64,000 bases of DNA. It comes from Phytophthora quininea (taxonomy: Eukaryota > Oomycota > Peronosporomycetes > Peronosporales > Peronosporaceae). The notes under the pieces are model-generated. The model did no database searches, was not told the DNA's origin, and saw only the letters and a list, made by a program, of their open reading frames with translations. Shown piece by piece: positions 1 to 10,446 of this stretch. The DNA lies in assembly GCA_011947345.1 (NCBI GenBank), contig JAAVTG010000561.1, positions 124,001-188,000 of the forward strand, read 5' to 3'. The first letter of the stretch is position 1. Each line of letters begins with the position of its first letter. A program made the translations under genes and the position numbers.

Positions 1-605
1 TAGTATCTTTCTCCTGTGCTTCTTTCTTAGACATCTCTCCGTCTTTATCCCCCTTCTTGCTGGACGGGAACAGCGTGGACCACTCGGGAGTGCCTTCAAC
101 TGTCTCAGAGCTCTCTTCAGTCCCTGAAGCCACTGCTTCCTCCTGTTTCTCACTCTCTTTCACGTCCTCTGGCTTGTGCCCCATCCAGACCCGAGTGCGT
201 ACTACACTGGAGCGTGAGTAGGGCCCCAGAGTGTCTTGAAAAGTAGCCCCGTAGAGCCAACCTTCTTCGTCGTAGTCTTCCCCCTTATAGACCTGCCACG
301 TGAGCTCCTTCTGCTCGTCTTTACTGGCACACGCCTCCCGTTGAGCTGTGCACCACGCTGGTGGATCTTCTACATGTAGGCGCGCAGTCCAGCCCTAAAT
401 ATTGGGAGAGAATGATGGATATTACATGAGAATGTTAGTGATTTTAAACAGTGCAATTCCTCAGCGTATAGAGCGAATGAGAGGGCGAGGGGGCGTGGAT
501 ACGGAGTGGAAACAGGGACGCACCACGATGGGGTACCACCGCTGGTTCTCGATCACCTCCTGCGGCATGGCACGGTGGAGACGCAGCTCCTTCTTCACTT
601 CAAGA
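1..605 (-). CDS. Dysferlin-domain protein, 5' part (runs off the window)
   Basis: Two minus-strand exons are visible, 524-605 and 1-394, separated by an intron with GT at 523-522 and a TTTAG acceptor. The spliced product reads ENQRWYPIV, then GWTARLHVEDPPAW, and further on DEEGWLYGATF followed by VVRTRVWMG. The order ENQRWYP..GW..L...DPPAW, then GW.YG.F and R.R.W, is the DysFN/DysFC signature of dysferlin, peroxin-23-type and TECPR proteins. These act at membranes in peroxisome biogenesis, membrane repair or autophagy. After the domain comes an acidic, Glu/Ser-rich tail. The first in-frame ATG in the 5' exon is at 568 (MPQEVIEN), but a further upstream exon cannot be excluded because the exon is open to an acceptor at 606-608. 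The 3' end lies outside the window, so family membership beyond the DysF domain is unknown. Confidence 0.72.
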
Positions 606-759
606 CTGCAATTTCAGTTATGACACGTGAGATGCGACACAGCCAAAAAGAACGCACTTTCAAGATGGCTACACGATGACAGGAGGCGTTTATTGTGCAC
701 TGCACCAGATGCAGTCGAGTGTTGTAGACATTTTAACGAAGATCGGGTGTGCTACACGA

Positions 760-1729
760 CTATAAGTCGCTGTCGATGTCGTCGAATGCGTCGTCGATCT
801 TGTCCCAGAGCGCGTTGGCAGCGGTGAAGTGCTCCGTCTCGGGGTCGATCTCAAAGCGAACGATGCGCTGCTTTGCTGGCACGTGAATGTCTGTCCATGA
901 CCATCGCTCAGAGTCAACAACAAAAGAAGGCTTGAGAATTACATGAGCAACGCACCTCCAGCAATCTGCGACCCACTAAAGTCCCATCGAATGCCCGTAA
1001 TCGACGCATACAAACTCATTTGACTCCTGCAACAGACAATAAAAAGCTTCAGTGAGCAAGCCATCCCTTCGCCTTGTTCTCAACAATTTGCAGCGGTCAT
1101 ACTTTGCCAGTGGGATGTCATTCTGGTGCTCTGCGTTGTATCGCACCAGCTCCTGTCTCGCCTCGTCGTACTTGTCCAGCAACTCGTCCACTCGGTCCTT
1201 GTTCTCCGTAGATCCCCGCACAACGACAATTAGTCAAAACCAAGTTAAGGGAAACTAGGAGCCACATGCAATGTCGACTACAATATAATTCTACAATTGG
1301 TTGTAAAGGATATTGTTCGTCCAGACGAAAGCGCTCCAGCTCCACGCCCATGTCTCTCTTGATGGCTTCCAGTTCCTGTAGCTTCTTGAGCACTTGCTCG
1401 TTGCGTGCCTTGGCTGCAGCTTCCTGTTCCTCCCACTCCTTTAGATTCGCCCTAAGATCTATAAAATATTATATTCAATTAAATTTCCTTCATCCAGCAC
1501 CAATTTCCTGCTATGTCATTGTCTCTTTACGGGCGAGTTGGCGCTGCGCCGTGTTCTGGCGACTCTGCAGCGCACTGGCAATGTCCTTACGCTTCTGCAC
1601 CAGTGCGCGCAGGCGCTGGGCGTCCTCCAGAGCGTCCTTGTGGAACATTGACTCCACTTGCCCGCAGATATCCTGCACTTCCGACCACGACAGCGGCTCG
1701 CCGGCGCTCATGCGTCTTCCCTCCATCAT
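760..1729 (-). CDS. SPC24: Kinetochore protein Spc24 (NDC80 complex)
   Basis: Five exons, about 1514-1729, about 1322-1469, about 1104-1211, 956-1026 and 760-890, give a small protein. The N-terminal two thirds are charged and heptad-like (coiled coil). The C-terminal globular part reads MSLYASITGIRWDFSG, then RIVRFEIDPE and ALWDKIDD. That order, LY.S.TGI...D, then a beta strand and an aromatic (LW/IW) helix, matches the Spc24 RWD-like domain of plants and animals. Spc24 pairs with Spc25 and anchors the NDC80 complex to the inner kinetochore. Donors GTATGA (1103) and GTGCGT (955) and acceptors TTGCAG and GGACAG are clear. The junctions around the third exon are uncertain. The gene is divergent from GTF3C3, with 77 bp between the start codons. 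The stop TAG is at 760-762. Confidence 0.75.
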
Positions 1730-1806
1730 CGAGCTGGCGATTTCAAAAATGGGTCAAATGAACCGATTATGTGCTGCAGTCTTTTGAGACCAGTCACTTT
1801 TTGAAC
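1730..1806. promoter_or_regulatory. Shared divergent promoter, SPC24 / GTF3C3
   Basis: Only 77 bp separate the two start codons, so both 5' UTRs and core promoters must overlap or lie within the neighbouring coding sequence. A short AT-rich stretch at 1746-1764 (AAAATGGGTCAAATGAACC) resembles the palindrome at 5576-5608 upstream of the homoserine acetyltransferase gene. No TATA box is evident. Confidence 0.45.
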
Positions 1807-4800
1807 ATGTCGTTCAGGTCGCTGCTGGAGGCGGCCATGGGCGGCGCCGAGGGCGTCCAGGAGCTGCCCGAGAGCGAATACAACCGCGTGGACGCAGGCG
1901 TCAACATGTTGGACGACGAGTCGCAGTTCTCCGACGGTCTGTGACAGCGAAAATGGAGTTTTAAGAGCATTTACAAGCTGATAAAATGGGTATTTTGACT
2001 GTGCAGAACGTGACGACGGCGCCGAGGAGAGTGATGATGCCTACGTGCCTCCATCAAGCGAAGAAGATAATGACGGAGCTGAAGAAGAGGAAGAGGAGGA
2101 CTCGGACATTGAGAGACAGGTGCAGAACTGCAGTCTTTTATTGTATCATACTGCTGGGATTATTGACAATATTTGTTGTGTTTGGTGCAGTTATGGGGCA
2201 AGTCCAGGAAGCGGAGACGTCGAGGAGAAGGTCAGGACAGGAGGAAACGTCGAGGCTTTACTGGCAAACGCAGTGTGGTGGCCACCAAAGTACCCCCAGA
2301 ACTGGCCAACGTGCTGGGAGAAGCCAACATGCTGTACGCCTCGCACCAATACGACGAGGCCATTACATTGCTGAAGGATTTTATCAAGAAGGCGCCGACG
2401 ATTCCGGACCCGTACCATACATTGGGTATGATCTACGAAGACCGGCAGGACCGGATTAAGGCCCTGCAGTTCTTCTTGATTGCCTGTACGTTGACTCCGC
2501 AAGATGCAGAGCTCTGGAAACGGGTCGGACGCATCGCCAAGGACGAGAAAAATTTCGACCAGGCGCTGTTTTGCTTCAAGAAGGCCAGCAGTGCAGACCC
2601 CAAGGACAAAGAGGCACTCTTCAGCTACGCAGAGCTGTGTCGCGAACAGGGAGACAATCGACGCGCGGCGGAAGTCTTCAGGAAGCTCACTGTGCTGATT
2701 CCGAACGACCTATCGCTGTGGATCCAGATCGCAGAGGCGTATCACTGCAACGAGCAAGAAGACGAGGCGGTGGACGCGCTCAAAATGTGCATCGAAAAGG
2801 CTGCGACGCTGGACCCCACACTAAACCTGCACTCTTCAAAGTACGAGCTGAACGCTGTCAACATGCTGGCAGACCTGTACATTACGCTCAAGAAATATCG
2901 CGAGGCCATTAGTGTGATCCATCAGCTGCATGCAAGGTATGCCTCTGCGCAGGACCCTGATCAGGTTGAAGGCGACCCTGGCGGTCTCCCGCTTGATATC
3001 GCCGTGAAGTACGGCATCTGTCATCTCTTTGAACGGGACTTTGTCACAGCAGAGTCAATGTTCACGCATTTATTTGCTCAGGATGTGGAGGTGTTTGGTG
3101 ACCTGTATCTTGACGTAGCGGATGCGTATATTGCGCTGGGAGATCAGGACCGGCAGGCGGCAGAAATTCTACAGCAATTACTTGGGCGGGAGGAATTTCC
3201 GGTCGAGCAGATCTGGATTAAGTTTGCCGCTTGTCACGACAGGCTCGGCATCTATGATGTGGCTGTAGAATACTATGAGAAGGCACTGGCTCATCAGCGC
3301 TCGTCGCCTGACCTGACTGTAGACCCGGAGTTGATGCTGCAAGCTATGCAGTCAACGAGGAAGAAAAACTCTCCGTTGGAGGGCATCCGATTGCTAGACA
3401 AATACTTGCCGGAGGCAATGCAGCCTCCGATTCGGCCGTATTGGATTAATACTTCACGAAGAAAGACTCAAGATTCAGTTGAAGGGGATGACGATGACGG
3501 GAAGCAAGACGACGGTAAAAGTCCAGCCTCAAAAGCGAATGATAATAGCGATGGTGAAGATGAGGCAGAAGACGATGAAGAAGACGAAGACCAAACGCGG
3601 ATGGAGATGACTCATGATCCGTCCCTTTCTGTGGACGCGATGGAGAATGGCGTCCGCTTGCGGTTGTTGATTGAGTGGGGGCAGTTGAAAAGATGGCCGG
3701 CGAGGCTGAGGTGCTTTGCCAAGTAGGTATCCCAATCATCCTCACTTCGCTGGGCCAGACGTCATTCCGACTGTCGGGCCGTGTAAAGAACCCGTTGGCA
3801 GATCCCCAAGACGTCCTTTCAGAGAGCGATGCACAGTCAATGGGCTTCCAAGTGTTGAAGTCACAGTACTTGGTAGATATCTCGGACTCTCGTCAGCGGG
3901 AGTCGTTTATGGGTATCGTGATGCGTGTAGCGCAACAGATTGTGATCTCGCGCGCACTAGGCGAGCAACGATATTACAACCTAGTCATCGATGTCGCTCA
4001 GACGCTGACAGAGCTGGGGAAATACGTCGCAGCAATTGAGCTCCTGACTGATGTCAACACATCGGACAAGATCTCCAAGCCGACTTTACGCTTCGAGCTG
4101 CGCTTTCTGGCCTTAGTGATCTCGCTGGAGTTCAAAGAGAACCGCATGGCGTACGAGTGTGCACGCTTGAACGTCATCGAGGACCCACACAACCTCGGCT
4201 ACTGGAATCTGTTTGCGCGCGTGATTGCCATCACTGGAGTGTATTCGTGGCACCAAAAGTTCCTAGCTAAACTGCTGCGAGACGACCCCGACAGCTACCC
4301 CGCCATCCTGCTTGCTGGCCATCAGTCCTCGGCTTGGGACATTGCGTCGCTGACTGTGGGGAGTTGACACTGGCGCACCAGAAGCACCCGAACGATCCGC
4401 TCACGCTGTTCTGCATCGGCCTGGCATTCCTGTCAGCCTCCATGCAGCGCACGATCAACGACCGACAGCACACCGTCGCCAAAGCGTTTGCATTCTTGCA
4501 GCAGTACGAGCGAACGCGCGTTGCCGCCCCAGCGACATCAACAAGGAGTATCGCGAGATCGAGGCGTGGTACAACATCGGCCGCGCCCATCAGCAATTGG
4601 TAAGCGATTACGTGCAGTCTGTTTGCTGTCTGAGAAGCCGAGTTGTTTGGTGCTTGGTGCGCATCGGATTGGATTGGCTTACCTGTTCTGACGATGGCGT
4701 TTTGTTATTTTATTGCAGGGTCTGTTCCACCTGTCGATCCCCATGTACGAGCGCGTGCTGCGGTTCTTCGAGAAGAGCAAGAGGGAGAGCCGCGAGGTGC

Positions 4801-4996
4801 CCAGCGAGTACTTGCTCTGTCGGGAGACGGCCTACAATCTGTCGCTGATTTACAAACAGAGGTGCGTTGTGGTCATTGCCCTGCAAAGGAGTCATGTTTC
4901 TTCTGACGGTTTTCTTTTGCTTCTTGCTTCTCAACGCGCAGCGGCGCCAATGACCTCGCCCGATTCCTCATCGCCAAGTATTTAACCCTGGATTAA
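1807..4996 (+). CDS. GTF3C3: TFIIIC subunit, TPR protein GTF3C3 / TFIIIC102-like
   Basis: Exons: 1807 to about 1937, about 2010-2118, 2190-4599, 4719-4861 and 4942-4996. An acidic N-terminus (DDGAEES...EEEEEEDSDIE) and a basic patch (KSRKRRRRG) lead into tetratricopeptide repeats from about residue 110. Family landmarks are HTLGMIYEDRQD, GDLYLDVADAY, FCIGLAFLSASMQ, the helix around YNIGRAHQQLGLFHL, and the C-terminal AYNLSLIYKQSGANDLA. These line up with the human TFIIIC 102-kDa subunit from end to end. The complex binds the A and B boxes of tRNA genes and recruits TFIIIB; the window also holds 12 tRNA genes. The frame breaks three times (about 3675, 4346 and 4521). Each break is repaired by adding one G to a short run, e.g. 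GAGTGGGGG for GAGGTGGGGG. I take these as sequencing indels, with pseudogene the weaker alternative. An AATAAA follows the stop. Confidence 0.85.
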
Positions 4997-5082
4997 TGGG
5001 GTGGTTGGGAGCGCATTTGGTGCCGGGACTTGACATGCTTTGGGGCCATCGACATGCGTTCTTGATGCGAGCTTATCTCGTC

Positions 5083-5088
5083 AATAAA
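5083..5088 (+). terminator. Polyadenylation signal AATAAA after GTF3C3
   Basis: A canonical AATAAA lies 87 bp after the GTF3C3 stop codon, on the same strand and at a plausible 3' UTR distance. Confidence 0.45.
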
Positions 5089-5689
5089 ACTCCTGCCCTG
5101 TAGACGAATGTCGGTGCCACTGTTCCGGCTCGCTTCATAAATGCTGCATCTTCAGCCCGCGGCGAATCGAGGGGACCAGCTCCAGCACGTCGCCGTTCCA
5201 GGCCGTATCAGCACGCCCAGCACGCGCACGTGGAGACCGAGGAGGATGGTCGGCGTCGGCACCTGACCGGCAGCGGCGGAACGCTGCGGTTTGCCCTTGG
5301 GTCAAAATCGAGGCCCGTCGGCAATGGATGGCATCCATCAACGCGCGGTGGCGACCCTCTCGACGACGGCGTGCCGACGCAAGGTGTTATCTACCAAGTG
5401 AGGGGTCTGGTCGCGGTGTAGTGGCATCCCCGCCTCCGAGGTGACCTCGCAGGCTCGACGACTAGTATCAGATACCTTGGCGCCAAAAGTATTACTGTTA
5501 AACACGCCTACCCCTTGGCGCGTCTGATTGGGCTTCAAAAGTGACGAGGCACCGAGGCGAGATGTCATTCGTCAAGGGTAAAATGGGTAAATTGACCCAT
5601 TTTGACCCTTCAGGGCAATGTGGAAGAGCTTGAGCCATTCCTGCTTCTGCGCCGTGGACAGCACGTCCAAGAAACCGAATTACACGAGG
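5089..5689. other. Intergenic region, GTF3C3 to homoserine acetyltransferase
   Basis: No gene is supported here. A minus-strand open frame at 5135-5341 ends in a protein-like stretch (NGDVLELVPSIRRGLKMQHL, then stop), but it has no recognisable start, domain or upstream exon. It could be a relic gene end or chance. The right part holds the palindrome described separately. Confidence 0.35.
5576..5608. repeat. 33-nt near-perfect palindrome upstream of MET2
   Basis: The arms GGGT-AAAATGGGT and ACCCATTTT-GACCC surround a 5-nt AT-rich centre. It could be a dyad site for a dimeric regulator or form a hairpin. It lies about 80 bp upstream of the proposed MET2 start codon. Confidence 0.55.
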
Positions 5690-7018
5690 ATGTTGGCTCG
5701 GTACGGCTGCAATCTCTCTCGACTAGCGAAAACAGTATCAGACATGGACTGACCCGGATGTTTCCCTTTATGACAGCCGACTGACCCCCGCCGTCAAGCA
5801 GCTCGCGCGCCGCAGCGCTCTCGCTGCCACCGCCCAACACCAGCAACGCAGCTACGTGGTGGACCCCAAGCACGGCGAGTTCGTGCTCACCCGCAACAAG
5901 TACCAGTCCATCCTGAACGAGGAGTTCCCGCTCGAGCTGGGCAGCTCGCTGCCCGAAATCCGCATCGAGTGGGAACAGTGGGGAGACTGCTCGCTGCCTG
6001 GAGACCGCACCATCCTGGTGCTGCCGAGCTTCTCGCACTCGAGCCACGCCGCCTCCAACCGCGACGACCCGCGCCCCGGCTGGTGGGAGAACATGATCGG
6101 CCCCGGCAAGGCCATCAACACGTCCTACTTCCGCGTCATCTGCCCGTCCGTACTGGGTAGTCCGTTCGGCGCCACGTCGCCGCTCACGGTCAACCCGCTC
6201 ACGGGTGACAAGTACAAGGCCTCGTTCCCGCAGCTCACGCCCGCCGACATGGCTCGGTGCCACGCCAAGATCCTGGACGACCTGGGTATCGACCGTGTGC
6301 ACACGGTCATTGGCGCCAGCATGGGCGGCATCCAGGCGCTCGAGTTCGCCGCCCAGTTCCCGGAACGCTTGGACCGCCTCGTGGGGCTCGCCTGCACGCA
6401 CCAGACCACCCCGGCACGGTTGCCTTTCGTCGTGTACAGCGACGCGCCATCCTGGCCGACCCAGCGTACAACGACGGTAACTACACGCCCGGTGTGCCCA
6501 TGGAGGGCATGAAGGTGGCTCGCGAATTGGGCATGACGTGCTACCGCTCCCGCGAGGAGTTTGACGCCCGTTTCGACTGGAACCCCACGGGCCCCATGCA
6601 CTTCAAGACGGCAACGTTTGAAGTCGAGAGCTACATGGACTACCAAGCCAACAAGTTCGCTCGTCTGTTCGACCCCAACTGCTACTTGCTGCTGTCCAAG
6701 GCCATGGACCTGACCAACTTGGGTCGCGGCTCGCTGAACCTCGCCGAGGGCACGAGCCGCATCCAGGCCGACACGCTGGTTATCGGCATCAAGCAGGACC
6801 TGCTGATCCCCATCCAGGAGCAGCGCAACCTCGTCAACATCTTGCAGTCGTACGGCCGCAACGCCGAGCTGGTGGAGGTCGACTCCAAGTTCGGCCACGA
6901 CGCCATGTTTAATGGACAGATGCAGCTCGACGTGTTCTCGCCGCTCGTACGCGACTACGTCGAAGAACAGCTCACCAAGATCCTGCCGCACGAGCAGCAC
7001 CGCTACAGCAGTCTGTAA
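5690..7018 (+). CDS. MET2: Homoserine O-acetyltransferase, mitochondrial (alpha/beta hydrolase)
   Basis: Exon 1 is only 11 nt (5690-5700). A 76-bp GT-AG intron follows, then exon 2 at 5777-7018. This splice gives an arginine-rich, acid-poor N-terminus (MLARRLTPAVKQLARRSALA) typical of mitochondrial import. The body has the MetX fold: nucleophile elbow GASMGG (Ser), the NPLTGDKY and SFPQLTP region, AILADPAYNDGNY, the acid in IGIKQDLLIP and the histidine in SKFGHDAMF. The enzyme moves acetyl from acetyl-CoA to L-homoserine for methionine synthesis. One frame break at 6409-6412 is cured by reading CCCCC for CCCC (CTHQTTPGTVAFRR). Length is about 416 aa after correction. Homology with serine acetyltransferase-like MetX members is possible, but the motif set favours the homoserine enzyme. 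Confidence 0.85.
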
Positions 7019-7212
7019 GCGAGCCGTATTTTTATTCCTGTCGTCGTGCCAGCTTCCGCCTGCCATCCAACGTCAGTTCAGCACCAGTTGCAGTCGACGA
7101 GTGCATCGTGTGTTCCCCGTGCTAAAACACAAAACATGAAACTATCTTATGTATCGAAAGCACCTCCTTTATGGTCGTGATGCGCGATTGTATACAAGAA
7201 CTATGAGCCAAG

Positions 7213-8255
7213 TTACACGGCAGTGTTTGAGTCGATGACCTTCGCCTGGAACAGCTCAATGAGCTTGTCTTGGACCTGCTTGACTTCCTCGGCATTGCGT
7301 CCTTCAGCAGTGAGGCGAGTGTTGAAGCTCGTGTCACGAACGCCAGTCTTATCTTCTGTCAGGTTGACGTAGCTGCCAAGGATGACGTTCGGGTACTCCT
7401 TCTGCAGCGCCTTGAGGGGGCTGAGATGGTGCCCTCGTAGTGCAGCGTGCTCACCTGGCGGTAACAACGGCGGTTTAGTGACAAAAGCTCACTGGTTACA
7501 GAAGTACGGGAAGGAACGTACGATGACGCGGTGGATGGGGACGCCGACGAAATGCTCCTCATTGCAGGTCAGCATGTCGGTGACCATGGACGGGATGCCC
7601 GGCAGGATGTAGACGTTGTGCACAATGGCAATCGGGGTCCAGCCAGACGCATGCAGCAGCTTGCAGCCCACTGGCAACGTCGCCATACGCTTGACCGAGT
7701 CGTCGAACTTGATGTCGGGGTAGTGCTCCTCGCCGTATTTCTTCAACGCTGTCAGGGTTGGCTCGTGCAGCTCCACACCAACCCCGAACGCCTTCGCCTG
7801 CAGCAGTGACAATTTCAACGTTCAATACTTGTCCGAAGCACTCCAGTTCATGTGAGTTCTTACGATGCTCTCGTAGGTGATGTCATCGTGGGTGGGGCCG
7901 ATGCCGCCGGTGGTGAACACGTAGCCCGAAGGCCCCACCATGTCCGAAAGCTGCTTGACCGTCGTCATGATCGCCTACCACCGCCACAGCATCGTCAGCA
8001 CTCAGTCACTACATCAAGTGCAGCTTTAAACGCACCTCCTCCTCGTCAGGGATCACCAGTACGCGCTTGAGGTCGACTCCGCGTCGGAACATGAGCTTGG
8101 CGATGAAGTTGGAGTTGGTGTCCAGTGTCTGCAGTCGAGGGTTTTAGTGGAAGATCCAACGGAGGCTTGACTGCGACTGCAACGAACCTTCCCAGTGAGC
8201 ACCTCATTGGCGATCACGCAGACGGCAGCTAGGGGGCCTTGATAGCAGACGCCAT
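7213..8255 (-). CDS. MoCF/CinA-fold molybdopterin-binding protein, paralogue 1
   Basis: Five exons on the minus strand. They spell VCVIANEVLTGK, then TLDTNSNFIAKLMFRRGVDL, then FTTGGIGPTHDDITYES, then the insert with VHNVYILPGIPSMV, and end FNTRLTAEGR...EEVKQVQDKL. TGGIGPTHDD is the signature of the MoCF_biosynth fold, shared by MoaB/Mog, CinA and the N-terminal domain of eukaryotic FAD synthase (FLAD1). The eukaryotic domain-only form may act in FAD hydrolysis or cofactor handling; that role is inference. Two frame breaks, at 8232-8236 and 7416-7420, are both G5 on the plus strand where the paralogues need six. The true start is MASAIKAP at 8255, by comparison with paralogues 2 and 3. Two nearly identical relatives lie at 21.85 kb and 26.4 kb. 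Confidence 0.8.
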
Positions 8256-8572
8256 GGACTTGGTGATGCTCGTGACGAAGTAGATCGGGAAATGACAAGC
8301 AGTCTGCTTGGTCTGATTGCGTGGACAAAGAGGGTGTCGCAAAAGTGCGTGTTTATATAGGGGACTTGTTGCAGTCCCCTCGCTGCATGTACGTTCCTTG
8401 GTGAAGTGCTAGTGCTGCTTGGGCACTCTTTGCTTGGCTCCTTCTACTGTAGCAAAAGTCTTGTTGAGCGAGCTCGAAGCACTTCATGTTGCCTTTTGCT
8501 TTTGGTCGACATTATGTAAGCTACACAAATTGCATTCCTACAAATCCCCGAAATACAGCACTTTCAACAGCG
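8256..8572. other. Divergent intergenic region, paralogue 1 / dynein LIC
   Basis: These 317 bp contain no supported gene. A minus-strand frame extends paralogue 1 upstream to 8328, but the other two paralogues start at the equivalent of 8255. The stretch presumably holds both promoters. Confidence 0.4.
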
Positions 8573-10331
8573 ATGCCCAACATGGAGGCGGATCTCTGGC
8601 AGCAGATGCTGCGCGACTGCTCCGTGCGCTCCAAGCTGCCGGCCGCCAACCTGCTGGTCGTGGGGACGCCGAGAGCGGCAAGTCGGCGCTGCTGGCGCGG
8701 CTGGACGAGACCAAAGGGGCCGCCGAGGCGGAGGACAACCACGCGGTGGACACTCTGCTGGCCTACCGCACGGTGGACGTCCTGGACCCGCGCGCAAAAG
8801 GCGGCGATGCGTCTGGTACAAATAAGATATCACTATTCAGAGGGTATGCTATCAAGTGCTAACATTGTGATCACGATGCAGAGGACGTCATGGCCCACAT
8901 TGGCACGTGGAGCCTCAACGACCTGAGTCTCAAGGACCTCATCAAGATCGCAGTCAAGCCGCAGAGCCTGCAGAAGGTAGACATGGTATTATTGTTGAGA
9001 GGGGTTGAAGTTGAAGGCTAACATTTTAGATTTCTTGCTATTTTATCAGACGGTGGTGGCCATTGTGTTGGACCTGTCGCGGCCCTGGACGATCAAGAGC
9101 TCGCTGGAGCAGGTTGGTTGTCTGCACAATATATTATCATTAAAGGGGATATTAAATGCTAAGTGTTTGGTGCAGTGGTTATCGGCGTTGGAGGGTCAAC
9201 TACTGGAGCAGATCAACCAGTTGGCGCCGGAGGCACGGAACGACCTGTACGCTGCCATCAAGCAGCACATTCTGGCCTACGAAGACCCGGTAAATAGAAA
9301 CATCTTGAAGTGAGGATATTAGGCGCGGCTGCTGACGAACTAAGCTGTTTGCATTTAGAGCGTGGACCACTCAGCACCGACTCCCATGGATACGTCTACG
9401 AACGAGTTTGTAAGAACGATATTACTATAGGCAACAGGTTTCATTATGCTCACATTCTTTTTGCTTATAGATGGAAGAGGGCGTGCTGTCAAAGAATTTG
9501 GGCGTGCCTCTTGTGATCATTGTTGCCAAAGCTGACGTAGGTGGCGAACACATCTTAGTCTTTATCAGTTCCATGATCTAATAACTTCCTTTCTTCCTAT
9601 AGCTGCGGCCGGAGAACTCGGTGAAGATGGACTACATTGAATACACACTTCGCCAGTTCGCCATTCGGTACGGTGCGGCCGTGGTGTTCACGTCTGCAAA
9701 GAGCGGTACCAATGTGGACACGCTCCGCAAGTACATTCTGCACCGCGCCTACCCTTCCCAGTTCAAATTTACCGAGCCACCTCAGCTTGTCGACCACAAC
9801 AACATCTTCATTCCGTCTGGCTATGACTCGTTCGAGCTGGTCAATCAGAGTCTTGTAGGCTCACAGGCACGATGGCCCACGGACAAACCGTTTGAGAAAA
9901 TTGTGCCAGCTCCCACCGACGACGCAGAGGACCCCACCACAGTGCTGGCCGCCGATATACGCGTGGACAGTCACGAGCAATGGCTGGAGAAGCTCGAGAA
10001 AGCTGCTGGTGCCGGTCTTGAGGAGCTGCAAAAGCAGAGCATTGAAGCGAGCAAGAAGGCGGAGGCTGCCGCTGTGGCTCGTCGTGCCGCAGCTGATCGC
10101 AGGAAGCGCGAAGACAAGGACGTCAGCTCCAAGCACTTGCAGAACTTCTTCAACAACCTGCTGAGTCGGCCTGAAAAGTCGAAATCCTCTCGTTCGATGA
10201 GTGACAAGAAGGTATAGTTTTACGTATGCCTCATTTGTTGTGAGTGATCTAACGAAGAAACTTCACAGAAGGAGAAGAACGAGAAATCGCTGGCTGAGCA
10301 GGAGGTGCAGAATCTCTCCAAGCAGTCTTAA
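8573..10331 (+). CDS. DYNC1LI: Cytoplasmic dynein light intermediate chain
   Basis: Eight exons with clean GT-AG borders (donors include 8816, 9858-free 3' exon, and GTATAG after 10211; the last exon ends in TAA at 10329-10331). The N-terminal half is a Ras-like domain. Its P-loop GDAESGKSALL becomes visible when GGGG at 8662-8665 is read as five G. It continues with AVDTLLAYRTVDVLD, GTWSLNDLSLKDLIKIAV, VVAIVLDLSRPWTI and VPLVIIVAKAD. The C-terminal half carries FTSAKSGTNVDTLRKYILHR and PSGYDSFELV, then a charged alanine-rich helix and a basic tail with NFFNNLLSRPEKS. This is the order of DYNC1LI/D1bLIC. The protein holds the dynein heavy chain and binds cargo adaptors through its C-terminal helix. 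Length is about 440 aa, as in the family. It is unrelated in function to its neighbours. Confidence 0.88.
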
Positions 10332-10446
10332 GCGTACGGCATCCCTGTCACGCCCCGGTCCGGGCAGGCCTCGTCAAAAAGCGAGTTTTAATGTTGGAAA
10401 TTGAAGAAGCAACTTCTTTAATGAACTCATGGCTCTAATGTTCTCT

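Noticed and set aside
5610..7066. Long minus-strand frames of 263 and 313 codons opposite MET2
   Set aside because: They are antisense shadows of a GC-rich gene; the plus strand carries the MetX motifs.
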